Source: Rhodospirillaceae bacterium UBA1479
GTDB taxonomy: Bacteria > Pseudomonadota > Alphaproteobacteria > Rhodospirillales > Casp-alpha2
Reading direction: 5' to 3'
Assembly: GCA_002325375.1 (NCBI GenBank)
Contig: DCRZ01000006.1
Location: forward strand, 436,016 to 500,015
DNA length: 64,000 nucleotides
This document shows positions 30,905-39,310 of the stretch, piece by piece (position 1 is the stretch's first letter; each line of letters begins with the position of its first letter). The position numbers and the translations under genes are program-made. The notes under the pieces were generated by a model, which was not told the DNA's origin, searched no databases, and worked only from the letters and a program-made list of their open reading frames with translations.

Positions 30905-32158
30905 ATGAGCGGTGCGGATGTCATCACCCTGGGCTGCCGCCTGAACGCCTTCGAAAGCGAAGTCATGCGCGCCAACGCCGCCCGCGCCGGGCTGGCCGAC
31001 ACCATCATCGTCAATACTTGCGCCGTCACGGCCGAGGCCGAACGCCAGGCCCGCCAGGCGATCCGCCGCGCGCGCCGCGACCGCCCGGGGGCCAAGGTCA
31101 TCGTCACCGGCTGCGCGGCGCAGCTCGACCCCGCGAAATATGCCGCCATGCCGGAAGTCGACCGTGTCATGGGCAACGAGGAAAAGCTCGACCCCGCCGC
31201 CTATGCGGTGCTCGGCAATCCGGACGGCCCGGAAATCCAGGTCGCCGACATCATGACGATCAAGGAAACGGCGGCCCATCTGATCGACGGTTTCGACGGC
31301 CGCGCCCGCGCCTTCGTTCAGGTGCAACAGGGCTGCGACCATCGCTGCACCTTCTGCATCATCCCCTTCGCGCGCGGCAACAACCGCTCCCTCGCCATGG
31401 GCGCGATCGCCGATCAGGTGCGGGCTTTGGTCGCGCGCGGCTACCGCGAGGTGGTTTTGACCGGCGTCGACATCTGTTCCTACGGCACGGACCTGCCGGG
31501 CAATCCGACCTTGGGCCATCTGGTGCGGCGACTGCTGAAGGCGGTGCCGGAGCTTGACCGCCTGCGCCTGTCGTCCCTCGACCCCGCCGCCATGGACGAC
31601 GAGCTGTTCCGCGCGATTGCAGAGGAAGAGCGTCTGATGCCGCATCTGCATCTGTCGCTCCAGGCCATGGACGACATGGTTCTGAAACGCATGAAGCGCC
31701 GCCACAGCCGCGGCGACGCCTACAAGGTTGCCGAGCGTGCCCGCGCCCTGCGCCCCGATTTGGTGCTGGGCGCCGACCTGATTGCGGGCTTCCCGACCGA
31801 AACGCAGGCCATGCACGACAACACGCTTGCCGCCGTGCGCGACCTCGACCTCGTGCACCTGCACGTCTTTCCCTATTCGGAACGGGACGGCACCCCGGCG
31901 GCCAGGATGCCGACCGTGGATGTCCCGGAACGCAAGGCCCGCGCGGCAGAGTTGCGGGGCGAAGGCGACGCCAACCTGGCCCGCTTCCTTGCCGCCAGCG
32001 TCGGCCAAACGGTGCCGGTGCTGATCGAACGCAACGCCATGGGCTACAGCCCCCACTACGCGCCCGTGCATCTGGATGCCCCGATCGCCGAGGGCACGGT
32101 CGTCGCCGCGCGCATCACCGGCGTGCGGCCCGGCGGCCTGACGGGCACCCCGGCCTGA
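30905..32158 (+). CDS. mtaB: tRNA A37 2-methylthiotransferase MtaB
   Basis: Radical-SAM enzyme that adds a methylthio group to threonylcarbamoyl-A37 of tRNAs. 417 residues: UPF0004 domain (about 1-100) with GCRLNAFESEVM, TCAVTAEAERQ and VTGCAAQ giving three Cys; then the radical-SAM CxxxCxxC in GCDHRCTFCIIPFARG (about 142-157), LTGVDICSYG, and the TIM-barrel wording HLHLSLQAMDDMVLKRMKRRH, FPTET. MtaB has no long TRAM tail; this one is short and ends after a TRAM-like piece. It is distinguished from MiaB by GCRLN and NRSL... wording. Confidence 0.93.
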   Translation: MSGADVITLGCRLNAFESEVMRANAARAGLADTIIVNTCAVTAEAERQARQAIRRARRDRPGAKVIVTGCAAQLDPAKYAAMPEVDRVMGNEEKLDPAAYAVLGNPDGPEIQVADIMTIKETAAHLIDGFDGRARAFVQVQQGCDHRCTFCIIPFARGNNRSLAMGAIADQVRALVARGYREVVLTGVDICSYGTDLPGNPTLGHLVRRLLKAVPELDRLRLSSLDPAAMDDELFRAIAEEERLMPHLHLSLQAMDDMVLKRMKRRHSRGDAYKVAERARALRPDLVLGADLIAGFPTETQAMHDNTLAAVRDLDLVHLHVFPYSERDGTPAARMPTVDVPERKARAAELRGEGDANLARFLAASVGQTVPVLIERNAMGYSPHYAPVHLDAPIAEGTVVAARITGVRPGGLTGTPA

Positions 32159-33090
32159 TGGCGGAAGAATCCCAGGGCTGGCTCGCCCGGCTGCGCTCGG
32201 GCCTGGCGAAATCGGCCGACCGGGTCGGCGGCGCCATCTCCGACGTCTTCACCAAGCGCAAGCTGGACCAGGCCGCCCTTGACGAGCTCGAGGAAATCCT
32301 CATCCGGGGTGATCTGGGCGTGGCCACGGCGGCCCGCCTGACCACGGCCCTGGCCAAGGGCCGGTTCGACAAGGAAGTGACCGACGGCGAGGTGCGCGAA
32401 GCCCTGGCCGACGAAATCGCGGCCCTGCTGGCGCCCGTCGCCAAGCCGCTGGTCGTCGACGGCGGCCCCCGGCCCTTCGTGCTTCTGGTCTGCGGCGTCA
32501 ACGGATCGGGCAAGACGACGACCATCGGCAAGCTGGCGGCCCAGTATAAGGCCCAGGGCAAATCGGTGCTTCTGGCCGCCGGCGACACCTTCCGCGCCGC
32601 CGCCATCGAACAGCTTCAGGTCTGGGGCGAGCGCACGGATTGTCCCGTCATCGCCCGCGCCCAGGGGGCGGACCCGGCGGGCCTGGCCTTCGACGCCGTG
32701 CGCGACGCCCGCGACCAGGGCCACGACATCGTCATCATCGACACGGCTGGAAGACTTCAGAACAAGAAGGACCTGATGGCGGAACTGGAAAAGGTCGTCC
32801 GCGTCATCAAGAAACAGGACGCAACGGCGCCCCATGCCTGCCTTTTGGTGATGGACGCGACCATCGGCCAGAACGCCCATGCCCAGGTCGAGGCGTTCAA
32901 GGACGCGGTCGAGGTGACGGGCCTGGTGATGACCAAGCTCGACGGCTCTGCCAAGGGCGGCGTGGTCGTGGCGCTGGCGGAAAAATTCGGCCTGCCGGTC
33001 CATGCCGTCGGCGTGGGCGAGGGCATCGACGATCTGAAACCCTTCGAAGCGCGCAGCTTCGCCCGCTCGCTCATGGGGCTCGACGGCTGA
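32158..33090 (+). CDS. ftsY: Signal recognition particle receptor FtsY
   Basis: Receptor GTPase for the SRP. The 310 residues are mostly the NG region: N domain SGLAKSADRVGGAISDVFTKRKLDQAALDELEEILI, then GVNGSGKTTTIGKLAAQY (about 113), GDTFRAAAIEQLQVWG, DTAGRLQNKKDLMAELEKV, TKLDGSAKGGVVVALA and the end-pattern VGEGIDDLKPFEARSFARSLMG. The acidic A domain is short, as in several alphaproteobacteria. The stop TGA overlaps the HAD gene ATG by 1 base. Confidence 0.97.
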   Translation: MAEESQGWLARLRSGLAKSADRVGGAISDVFTKRKLDQAALDELEEILIRGDLGVATAARLTTALAKGRFDKEVTDGEVREALADEIAALLAPVAKPLVVDGGPRPFVLLVCGVNGSGKTTTIGKLAAQYKAQGKSVLLAAGDTFRAAAIEQLQVWGERTDCPVIARAQGADPAGLAFDAVRDARDQGHDIVIIDTAGRLQNKKDLMAELEKVVRVIKKQDATAPHACLLVMDATIGQNAHAQVEAFKDAVEVTGLVMTKLDGSAKGGVVVALAEKFGLPVHAVGVGEGIDDLKPFEARSFARSLMGLDG

Positions 33091-33722
33091 TGGCGGCGGG
33101 CCGCTACGACGCGGTCCTCTGCGACCTGCTGACGGGCCTGCTGAATTCCTGGGACCTGTGGGATGCCGCCGCCGGCGGGGAGGCCCCCGGCCGCCGCTGG
33201 CGCATGGCCTATCTGCGCGTGACCTTCGCCCAGCCCGGGCCTTATGTGTCCTACGAAGACCTGGTGCGCGAGGCGGCCCGCCAGGAAGACATTTCCGAAG
33301 CCGCCGTGCAGGCCCTGTTCGACGGCTATGGTGAGTTGCGGCCCTGGCCGGGCGTGGCGGAAACATTGACGGCCGTACAGACCCGCGGAATGTCGGTCGG
33401 CGTCGTCACCAACTGTTCCGTCGCCCTGGGCAAGAAAGCCGTGGCCGGCGTCGGCGTCGACTTCGACGCGGTCACCATCGCCGAAACCTCGGGCTGGTAC
33501 AAACCCAATCCCAAGGCCTATGCGGCGGGCCTGGCGGCGCTCGGCACCACGGCGGAACGGACCTTGTACGTCGCGGGTTCACCCTTCGATATCGCCGGCG
33601 CCCACAAGGCCGGGATGGACGTGTTCTGGCACAACCAGGCGGGCATGGCGCCCGGCGACGGCGGGGCGCCCGTGGTCATGGACGCGCGGACCTTCGCGCC
33701 GCTGTTGGGTTTCCTGAATTAG
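33090..33722 (+). CDS. HAD-superfamily hydrolase, haloacid dehalogenase-like
   Basis: 210-residue predicted phosphatase or dehalogenase. The nucleophile motif is CDLLTGLLNS (Asp12), without the second Asp of phosphatases, as in haloacid dehalogenase-like forms. Later motifs: VVTNCS (II), KPNPKAY (III) and VAGSPFDIAGAHKAGM (IV). The middle inserts a small helical cap (about 20-85). It overlaps ftsY by one base, so it is cotranscribed. Substrate not deducible. Confidence 0.85.
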   Translation: MAAGRYDAVLCDLLTGLLNSWDLWDAAAGGEAPGRRWRMAYLRVTFAQPGPYVSYEDLVREAARQEDISEAAVQALFDGYGELRPWPGVAETLTAVQTRGMSVGVVTNCSVALGKKAVAGVGVDFDAVTIAETSGWYKPNPKAYAAGLAALGTTAERTLYVAGSPFDIAGAHKAGMDVFWHNQAGMAPGDGGAPVVMDARTFAPLLGFLN

Positions 33723-33867
33723 CCCAAGGCGGAGGCGCGGTTTTCCGCAGGTCACCGGGCGAAATCCAGGTTGTCCGAGGAAGCAATGACGCCCATGGCG
33801 TTCTCAGCAACCGGATATCGCCCGGGACGTGCCCGTAAGAGCTTCAGATGTGGATGCCGGAACGAGA

Positions 33868-34659
33868 TTAGCGGACAGCGGCCTTTGACAGGGAGCGCGC
33901 CGTGGCATCGATCACGTTAGCCACGGTGCGCGGCTGCGTCAGAAACAGCACGTGGCTCGCCTCGACTTCGGTGATCTTTGCGCCGATGCGCTTCGCTTGC
34001 TGCCGCAGCAAGCGCGGGTCGATCGCGCGGTCGTGCATCGCGATGACTGCTTGGCTGGGTTTCGTGCGCCATGCCGCCTGGGTGAGCCGGTCGCCGAAGA
34101 TCGCCATGTTGATCGGCACTTGCGAGTCGCGCAGGAAGGCGGCGTCCGCATCGCCCGTGTCGCCGGCGAAGCCTGCCTTGAAGCGCTCCATGTTGACGAA
34201 ACCGAACCCGTCGGGGCCGGGTTCGATCACGAACTCGGGGGGCGCCGGGATTTCGGTGAACTGGTCGCCCGTGCTTTCGCCGACATCGGGTGCCAGCGCG
34301 GAGACGTAGACGAGACCCGCCACGTTCGGATCGACGCCGGCCTCGGTAATGACGGAACCGCCATAGGAGTGGCCCACGAGAATGCTTTGGCCGTTCTGGC
34401 GCGCCAGGACGCGGCGCGTGGCGTTCACGTCGTCCTGGAAGGACGTGAGCGGGTTCTGCACGATGGTGACGCGGTAGCCGCGCGAGGTCAGGTCGTCATA
34501 GACGCCGCGCCAGCCCGAGCCATCGGCGAAGGCGCCGTGAACGAGCACGACGTTGCGGACCGTTTGATTGTCCGGGATGCGTGAATTGGGTTCGGCTTGA
34601 GCGCCGCCGACGAAAGCGGCGGCTGCGGCGGCTGCGACGATTGTTTTACGGATGGTCAT
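33868..34659 (-). CDS. Exported alpha/beta hydrolase, second in window
   Basis: 263-residue serine hydrolase, with a signal peptide cleaved after GGAQA (about 22). Motifs: VVLVHGAFADGSGWRGVYDDL (about 37-57; oxyanion region), the nucleophile elbow GHSYGG (Ser about 98), an acid candidate in MHDRAIDP and catalytic His in ASHVLFLTQP. Many members of this alpha/beta family are esterase-like with unproven substrates. It is separated from the SDR gene by 102 bases and both are divergent from the LysR gene at 35974, so it may belong to the same regulated group. Confidence 0.87.
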   Translation of the reverse strand: MTIRKTIVAAAAAAAFVGGAQAEPNSRIPDNQTVRNVVLVHGAFADGSGWRGVYDDLTSRGYRVTIVQNPLTSFQDDVNATRRVLARQNGQSILVGHSYGGSVITEAGVDPNVAGLVYVSALAPDVGESTGDQFTEIPAPPEFVIEPGPDGFGFVNMERFKAGFAGDTGDADAAFLRDSQVPINMAIFGDRLTQAAWRTKPSQAVIAMHDRAIDPRLLRQQAKRIGAKITEVEASHVLFLTQPRTVANVIDATARSLSKAAVR

Positions 34660-34761
34660 GGTCTTCTCCTTTGGGTTTCAAGGTGGATTGCAGTAACAGG
34701 CTTTGGTGGTTGGAACTTTTCGGACAGTTGGTGTTGTGGCATCGGCCGCGGACACATCTCC

Positions 34762-35541
34762 TCAAGCGGTCGGAATTGTGCCTCCGTCGATGACGTACTC
34801 TGCGCCGGTGATGGTCGCGGCCCGGTCGGAAGCAAGAAACGCGATCAGGTTTGCGACCTCCTCGGGTTTTGACGGCCGCCCGATGGGGATGCCGCCAAGC
34901 GATCGCATGATGATCTCTCTGCCGCCTTCAAGATCGACGTCGGCGTCCTGCGCGACCCGTTCCGTCATGCGAACGGCCGCTTCCGTTTCGATCCAGCCCG
35001 GTGACACGCGCATGACGCGCACGCCTTTGGGCGAGACTTCTTTCGAGATACTCTTGCTGTAGGTGGAGAGCGCTGCCTTTGCGGCCGCGTAGGCGGTCGT
35101 CGCCTCGGGCAGCGGCAGGGCGCTTTGGATCGAGGTCACATGGATGACGACGCCGCGGCGCCGCTCGGCCATGGCGGGCACCAGCGCACGGTCCAGCCGC
35201 ACGGCGGGCATCAGGTTGAGATCAAGCTCTTTCGCCCATTCGGCGTCGCTCAGCACGGCGAAGCCGCCTGCCGGCGCCGCCGAGCCGCCGAGCATATGAA
35301 CGAGGATGTCGATCTCGCCGAGGCGTTCGCGCGCCGCGGCGGCAAGGTCCGCGCAGCCTTGCGCGGTCGTGAGATCGGCGGCGACGAACATGGACTCGGG
35401 AATTTCGGCCGGTCGGGAGCGCGCCGTCGTCAGGACGTGCGCGCCCAACTCGCGAAAAAGGGCGACGGTCGCGGCGCCCGCGCCGCGCGTGCCCGAGGTG
35501 ATCAACGTGCGTTTGCCTTGAAGTTGCAGAAAGTTGCTCAT
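34762..35541 (-). CDS. Short-chain dehydrogenase/reductase
   Basis: NAD(P)-dependent oxidoreductase, 259 residues from ATG 35541. Motifs: TSGTRGAGAATVALFRELGA (TGxxxGxG variant with SGTRGAG), DILVHMLGGSAA, the Ser in IHVTSIQS and YAAAKAALSTYSKSIS (Tyr-x3-Lys), and the end-part SPGWIETEAAVRM and ITGAEYVIDGG. The ATG overlaps the preceding SnoaL-like stop by 4 bases, so both are cotranscribed. Specificity unknown. Confidence 0.93.
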   Translation of the reverse strand: MSNFLQLQGKRTLITSGTRGAGAATVALFRELGAHVLTTARSRPAEIPESMFVAADLTTAQGCADLAAAARERLGEIDILVHMLGGSAAPAGGFAVLSDAEWAKELDLNLMPAVRLDRALVPAMAERRRGVVIHVTSIQSALPLPEATTAYAAAKAALSTYSKSISKEVSPKGVRVMRVSPGWIETEAAVRMTERVAQDADVDLEGGREIIMRSLGGIPIGRPSKPEEVANLIAFLASDRAATITGAEYVIDGGTIPTA

Positions 35542-35861
35542 GCGCCGATCTCCAGCGCCGCGATCTGCCCGTCGTCGAGCAGGAAGGTGAAGGTGAGAAG
35601 CGCCGGGCTGCCTGGAAATTTTCCGGTCACCTTGGCGCGGACGATCGTGAGGCCGTGCGCCTCCGTGACCTCGCAGGGCTCCGCCGTGTGCTGATACTGC
35701 GCCTTGGCGGCGCGCCACCAGGCTTCGATGGCGGCATGGCCGGCATGCGTCTTGCCCTCGTCTTTGACGACGGCGTCAGGCGCGAATGCGCCGATGGGAG
35801 CAGGGCCGGCGGCGGCTTCGTCTGCGTCGAAGTAGGTTTGCACGGGTGCTGGCAGATTCAT
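35538..35861 (-). CDS. SnoaL/NTF2-like protein
   Basis: 107-residue small alpha+beta barrel protein. It reads PVQTYFDADEAAAGPAPIGAFAPDAVVKDEGKTHAGHAAIEAWWRAAKA, the NTF2-like helix-strand pattern, followed by strands TIVRAKVTGKFPGSPALLTFTFLLDDGQIAALEIG. No catalytic residue can be named. First gene of the group divergent from the LysR regulator; overlaps the SDR gene by 4 bases. Likely a small-molecule isomerase or binding protein. Confidence 0.82.
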   Translation of the reverse strand: MNLPAPVQTYFDADEAAAGPAPIGAFAPDAVVKDEGKTHAGHAAIEAWWRAAKAQYQHTAEPCEVTEAHGLTIVRAKVTGKFPGSPALLTFTFLLDDGQIAALEIGA

Positions 35862-35914
35862 GGTCGTTTCCCTGAACAGTGATTTGGTCGCGCCCAATTT
35901 AGGCGTAGACACAA

Positions 35915-35931
35915 ATCCCGATAAGAGGGAT
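35915..35931. promoter_or_regulatory. Candidate LysR-type operator in divergent region
   Basis: The inverted repeat ATCCC (35915-35919) and GGGAT (35927-35931) with a 7-base centre is the only clear dyad in the 112 bases between the SnoaL-like gene and the LysR gene. It is near the T-N11-A type used by LysR regulators, although the spacing is not exact. Binding by the adjacent LysR protein is inferred. Confidence 0.4.
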
Positions 35932-35973
35932 AAACCGGTATGCCTTATTGCGAATTTCAGGATAAAAGTGCCG

Positions 35974-36879
35974 ATGTACCGCCCTGGACTCAGCGATCTC
36001 GACGCCGTCGTCGCCATTTCCCGCGAAGGTTCATTTCGCGGCGCGGCGTTGGCGCTCGGCATGTCGACGACAGCGCTGAGCAACGCCGTGGCGAAGCTGG
36101 AAGCGGCGCTCGGCGTGCGCCTGTTCAACAGAACGACGCGCAGCGTCTCTCTGACCGACGCGGGGCGAGCCTTCCTTGAACGGGTGAGCCCGGCCCTGCA
36201 GGACATTCATGGCGCCATGGACGCCGCCCGTTCGCAACAGGCGACGCCATCGGGGACGTTGCGTATCAATGCCTTCGCCGCGGGTGCGCGGGAAATCATC
36301 TCACCACTGATTTTGGAGTTCCTGCGCCGCCATCCCGGAGTGCATGTGGATCTGGTGGTCGAGGGCCGGTTGATCGACATCGTCGCCGATGGTTTTGATC
36401 TGGGCCTGCGCCGGGCTGACCTCGTGCCCGCCGACATGATAGCGATCCCGCTTGGCCGGCTGCAACGCTACGCCGTCGTCGCCACCTCAGGCTATTTCCA
36501 GCAGCATGGAAAGCCGGATACGCCGGCGGATCTCGTCAACCATCAATGCATCCGCATCCGCCTGCCGAATGGGGCGCTGTTCAGGTGGCATTTCGAGAAA
36601 CGCGGAGAAACGGTGCAGGTCGACGTGACGGGGCCGATTACCTTGGGTGAGGCCAGTCTCGCCCGCGCGGCGGTCATAGAAGGCATGGGCGTTGGCTTTT
36701 TCATGGAGCAGGATGTGCGTGACGATATATCGGCGGGTCGTCTCATCCGTGTGCTCGAGGAATGGACGCCGCCTCTTGGCGACCTTTGCCTTTATTATCC
36801 GAGCCGACGCAATCCGTCGGCAGCCCTCAAGACGTTCGTCGCATTGGCCCGACAATCCGGCAAGAAGCCGAAATCATAG
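35974..36879 (+). CDS. LysR-family transcriptional regulator
   Basis: 301-residue activator/repressor. The HTH is DLDAVVAISREGSFRGAALALGMSTTALSNAVAKLEAALGVRLFNRTTRSVSLTDAGRAFLERV (about 6-70), followed by the type 2 periplasmic-binding fold co-inducer domain. ATG 35974 is chosen because family length fits; the frame is open back to 35860 but that would overlap the opposite gene's start and lacks homology. It probably controls the divergent SnoaL-SDR(-hydrolase) genes. Confidence 0.9.
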   Translation: MYRPGLSDLDAVVAISREGSFRGAALALGMSTTALSNAVAKLEAALGVRLFNRTTRSVSLTDAGRAFLERVSPALQDIHGAMDAARSQQATPSGTLRINAFAAGAREIISPLILEFLRRHPGVHVDLVVEGRLIDIVADGFDLGLRRADLVPADMIAIPLGRLQRYAVVATSGYFQQHGKPDTPADLVNHQCIRIRLPNGALFRWHFEKRGETVQVDVTGPITLGEASLARAAVIEGMGVGFFMEQDVRDDISAGRLIRVLEEWTPPLGDLCLYYPSRRNPSAALKTFVALARQSGKKPKS

Positions 36880-36943
36880 GTGAATGCTCAGAAGGGCTCT
36901 GGGACGCTGCTTCTTGCCAGGACTGTTACCGGCCGTTCGGGAT

Positions 36944-38371
36944 TTACGACAGATCGGGCGCTTTTTCGTGCCAGTCCGTGGCCTGCTGATAGGCGTGGCC
37001 GAGACGGTAGAGCAGCCCTTCGTCGAAGGGCCGGCCCATCAACTGGAACGAACAGGGCAGGCCGTCCGGGGTGAAGCCGCAGGGCACGTTGAGGCCGGGC
37101 AAGCCCAGGAAATTCCCCGGCCGGGTGTTGTGGCCGATCTTCAACAGGTAATCGGCGAAGCCGGGATTGGCGGACATGTTGCTTTCCGCCAGGGTCGGCA
37201 CGGGCATGACCATCAGGGGCGTGTGCAGGACGTCAACCTTGCCGAACACCTGACCGCAGAATTCGCGGACCAGCTGCTTGCGCAGGGTCAGGACGCGGAG
37301 ATAGAGGCTTGCCGGCGTGAACAGGCCGATGGCGAGACGGGCCCGGGTCTGCGGGCCGTAATCGGCCGCCCGCGTTTCCATCCAGCGGGAATGCACGGCG
37401 GCCCCTTCCGTCGCCGTGATCAGGTTGGTCAGGCGGTTCATGACGGCGACGGCGTCCGGGATCTTCACGGGCACGATCTCGCAGCCCCGATCCTCGAACA
37501 CCTTCAGGCTGGCTTCGACCAGGGTCCGCACTTCGGGCGCCACGCCGTCGTAGAAGAAGCTTTCCGGCAGGCCGACCCTGAGCCCCCGCACGTCCTTGTC
37601 CAGCCCGGCCAGATAGTCGCCGACGGGCGTCCCGGCCGTCACCGGGTCGTTGGCGTCCTGTCCGGCGATGGCCTGCATGATCAGGGCGTTGTCGCGCACG
37701 GTACGGGTCAGGGGCCCGACGGTGTCGAGCGAATGGGCGAGCGGCATGGCGCCGTGGCGGCTGACCCGGCCGTAGGTCGGCTTCATGCCGACCAGCCCGC
37801 AGCAGGCGGCGGGCAGGCGGATCGAGCCGCCCGTGTCCGATCCCAATGCGCCGAAGCACATGCGCGACGCCACCGCCACGCCTGAGCCCGAGGACGACCC
37901 CCCGGTCATATGGTCCGTGTTCCAGGGATTGCGGGGCGTGCCGACGACGTCGTTATGGCCGGTCACGCCGAACGCGAATTCGACCATGTTGAGCCGCGCG
38001 ATATCCAACGCCCCGGCGGCGTCGAGGCGTTGCAGCGCCGTCGCCGTGTGGTCGGGGCGGAAATCCTTGCGGATGGCGGAGCCGCAGGCCGAGACCCGGC
38101 CCCGGCGGTAATACATGTCCTTATGCGCCAGGGGCACGCCGTGCAGAGCGCCCAGAGCGTCCCCCTTGGCCCGCGCCGCGTCGGCGGCGTCTGCCTGGGC
38201 CAGGGCGTCGGCCTCGTCCAATCCGGCCAGCGCCTTGACCTTGGGGTTCAGCGCGGTCATGCGCTTGAGACAGGCCTCGGTCATCTCACGGGACGAGACG
38301 TCGCCCGCGGCGATCGCGGCGGCGGCCTCGGCCAGAGTCATGAAGGCGGGATCGGCGGCGGATTTGGTCAC
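36944..38371 (-). CDS. Amidase (GatA/amidase signature family)
   Basis: Ser-cisSer-Lys amidase, 475 residues from GTG 38371, 4 bases after the preceding stop. The signature segment is MTGGSSSGSGVAVASRMCFGALGSDTGGSIRLPAACCGLVG (about 143-183). The catalytic Lys lies in VPLAHKDMYYRRG (about 77) and the nucleophile Ser in GSDTGGSIR. Length and ending NFLGLPGLNVPCGFTPDGLPCSFQLMG fit non-Gat amidases such as those acting on short amides. An ATG at 38341 is an alternative start. There is no nearby gatB or gatC, so a tRNA-dependent role is unlikely. Confidence 0.87.
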   Translation of the reverse strand: MTKSAADPAFMTLAEAAAAIAAGDVSSREMTEACLKRMTALNPKVKALAGLDEADALAQADAADAARAKGDALGALHGVPLAHKDMYYRRGRVSACGSAIRKDFRPDHTATALQRLDAAGALDIARLNMVEFAFGVTGHNDVVGTPRNPWNTDHMTGGSSSGSGVAVASRMCFGALGSDTGGSIRLPAACCGLVGMKPTYGRVSRHGAMPLAHSLDTVGPLTRTVRDNALIMQAIAGQDANDPVTAGTPVGDYLAGLDKDVRGLRVGLPESFFYDGVAPEVRTLVEASLKVFEDRGCEIVPVKIPDAVAVMNRLTNLITATEGAAVHSRWMETRAADYGPQTRARLAIGLFTPASLYLRVLTLRKQLVREFCGQVFGKVDVLHTPLMVMPVPTLAESNMSANPGFADYLLKIGHNTRPGNFLGLPGLNVPCGFTPDGLPCSFQLMGRPFDEGLLYRLGHAYQQATDWHEKAPDLS

Positions 38372-38375
38372 GGGA

Positions 38376-38597
38376 TCAGGCGTCTTTGCGGGCAAGGGTT
38401 TCAAGCAGGCGGGTGAAGCCCGTCGGATCGGCATCGAAGGGCAGGTCCCGGGCAGCGTCGCGTCCGGCCCTGGCGGCGTTGCGGGACGCCCCCGCCGGAT
38501 CGCTCAGGCTGACGTCTTCGGGCCGGAACCCCTGAAACTGATCAAGCCAGTCGAGCAGCGCCGACATGTCGCCGGTGTTGGTATCGGATGGGGTCAT
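38376..38597 (-). CDS. Small uncharacterised 73-residue protein
   Basis: Not recognised. It is acidic to neutral and starts TPSDTNTGDMSALLDWLDQFQGFRPEDVSLSDPAG, then an Arg/Ala-rich stretch and TGFTRLLETLARKDA. No signal peptide or membrane segment. It begins 3 bases after the YdbL stop and ends 4 bases before the amidase start, which supports it as a real coupled gene rather than spacer. Confidence 0.65.
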   Translation of the reverse strand: MTPSDTNTGDMSALLDWLDQFQGFRPEDVSLSDPAGASRNAARAGRDAARDLPFDADPTGFTRLLETLARKDA

Positions 38598-38600
38598 GGG

Positions 38601-38936
38601 CTACTTGCGGACCCATTGGCCGCCGGGCGTCATCACGTATTCGCCGGGCCCGGCGCGGGAAATGAGTTTCTGGCCGACCACCTGTTCGACCGCAGCCAAC
38701 GAGGTGCCGTTCCGTTGCGCGAGCGCCTGATACTGGACGCGGCGTTGCGTATTGATGTCGTTGATCAGGGCCTGCACGTCGGCGCGGCCGGCGGCGACGG
38801 CGCCCAGATAGCCGTCCGGGCGTTCGCCGACCAATCCCTGACTCTTGGCCGTCCCCAGGTCCATGGCGAAGGCGTTGACGGCCAGGGCCACGACCAGCAC
38901 CGCCGCCAGGGAGATGGTTTTCAATATCCGCTTCAT
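38601..38936 (-). CDS. ydbL: YdbL-like DUF1318 protein
   Basis: 111-residue exported protein. A signal peptide (ILKTISLAAVLVVALAVNAFA, cut about residue 24) is followed by the DUF1318 domain: MDLGTAKSQGLVGERPDGYLGAVAAGRADVQALINDINTQRRVQYQALAQRNGTSLAAVEQVVGQKLI. In E. coli its homologue acts with YnbE and YdbH in outer-membrane lipid homeostasis. The ATG overlaps the ynbE stop by 1 base. Role here is transferred by family. Confidence 0.88.
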   Translation of the reverse strand: MKRILKTISLAAVLVVALAVNAFAMDLGTAKSQGLVGERPDGYLGAVAAGRADVQALINDINTQRRVQYQALAQRNGTSLAAVEQVVGQKLISRAGPGEYVMTPGGQWVRK

Positions 38937-39160
38937 CAGAACAAACCGCTGTTTTTCTTGAGAAGATCGTCCACGTCTTTTTCCAGTTTCACCCGGACCT
39001 CGTGTTCGATCTTCACGTTCAGGTTAATGACGATGGGCTTTTCCGGTGCATTTACCTGCACGGTCGGCTGGCATGCCGCGACCATGCTCAGAGCCGCGCC
39101 GCATACGGCGCCGCGCAGCAGGGTCGCAGGGGCAAGGGGCCATCGGAAGCAGACTGTCAT
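38936..39160 (-). CDS. ynbE: YnbE-like lipoprotein
   Basis: 74-residue lipoprotein. The lipobox MVAAC puts the lipid-modified Cys at about 30. The mature part PTVQVNAPEKPIVINLNVKIEHEVRVKLEKDVDDLLKKNSGLF contains the conserved NAPEKPIVINLNVKIEHEV stretch of YnbE, which in E. coli makes oligomers with YdbH. Ends in coupled overlap with ydbL. YdbH, the large AsmA-like partner, is not found upstream, where the next gene is on the other strand. Confidence 0.85.
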   Translation of the reverse strand: MTVCFRWPLAPATLLRGAVCGAALSMVAACQPTVQVNAPEKPIVINLNVKIEHEVRVKLEKDVDDLLKKNSGLF

Positions 39161-39310
39161 GGGGGGGACTCTCTCCGTTCCATATGCCGAGCCGGAAAAA
39201 ACACGCCGCTTGCACGGCAGGGCGTGTACGCTATCGCTAAAGAGGGGGGCATAACAAGGGTCCGTGGGCCTGTTATGGTCGTTTGGCGGAAAGGGACACA
39301 GGAGGACCGC

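Noticed and set aside
33868..36879. Genomic island call for the hydrolase-SDR-SnoaL-LysR group
   Set aside because: Composition is like the neighbours and there is no integrase, tRNA or repeat boundary. A regulated metabolic set explains it better.
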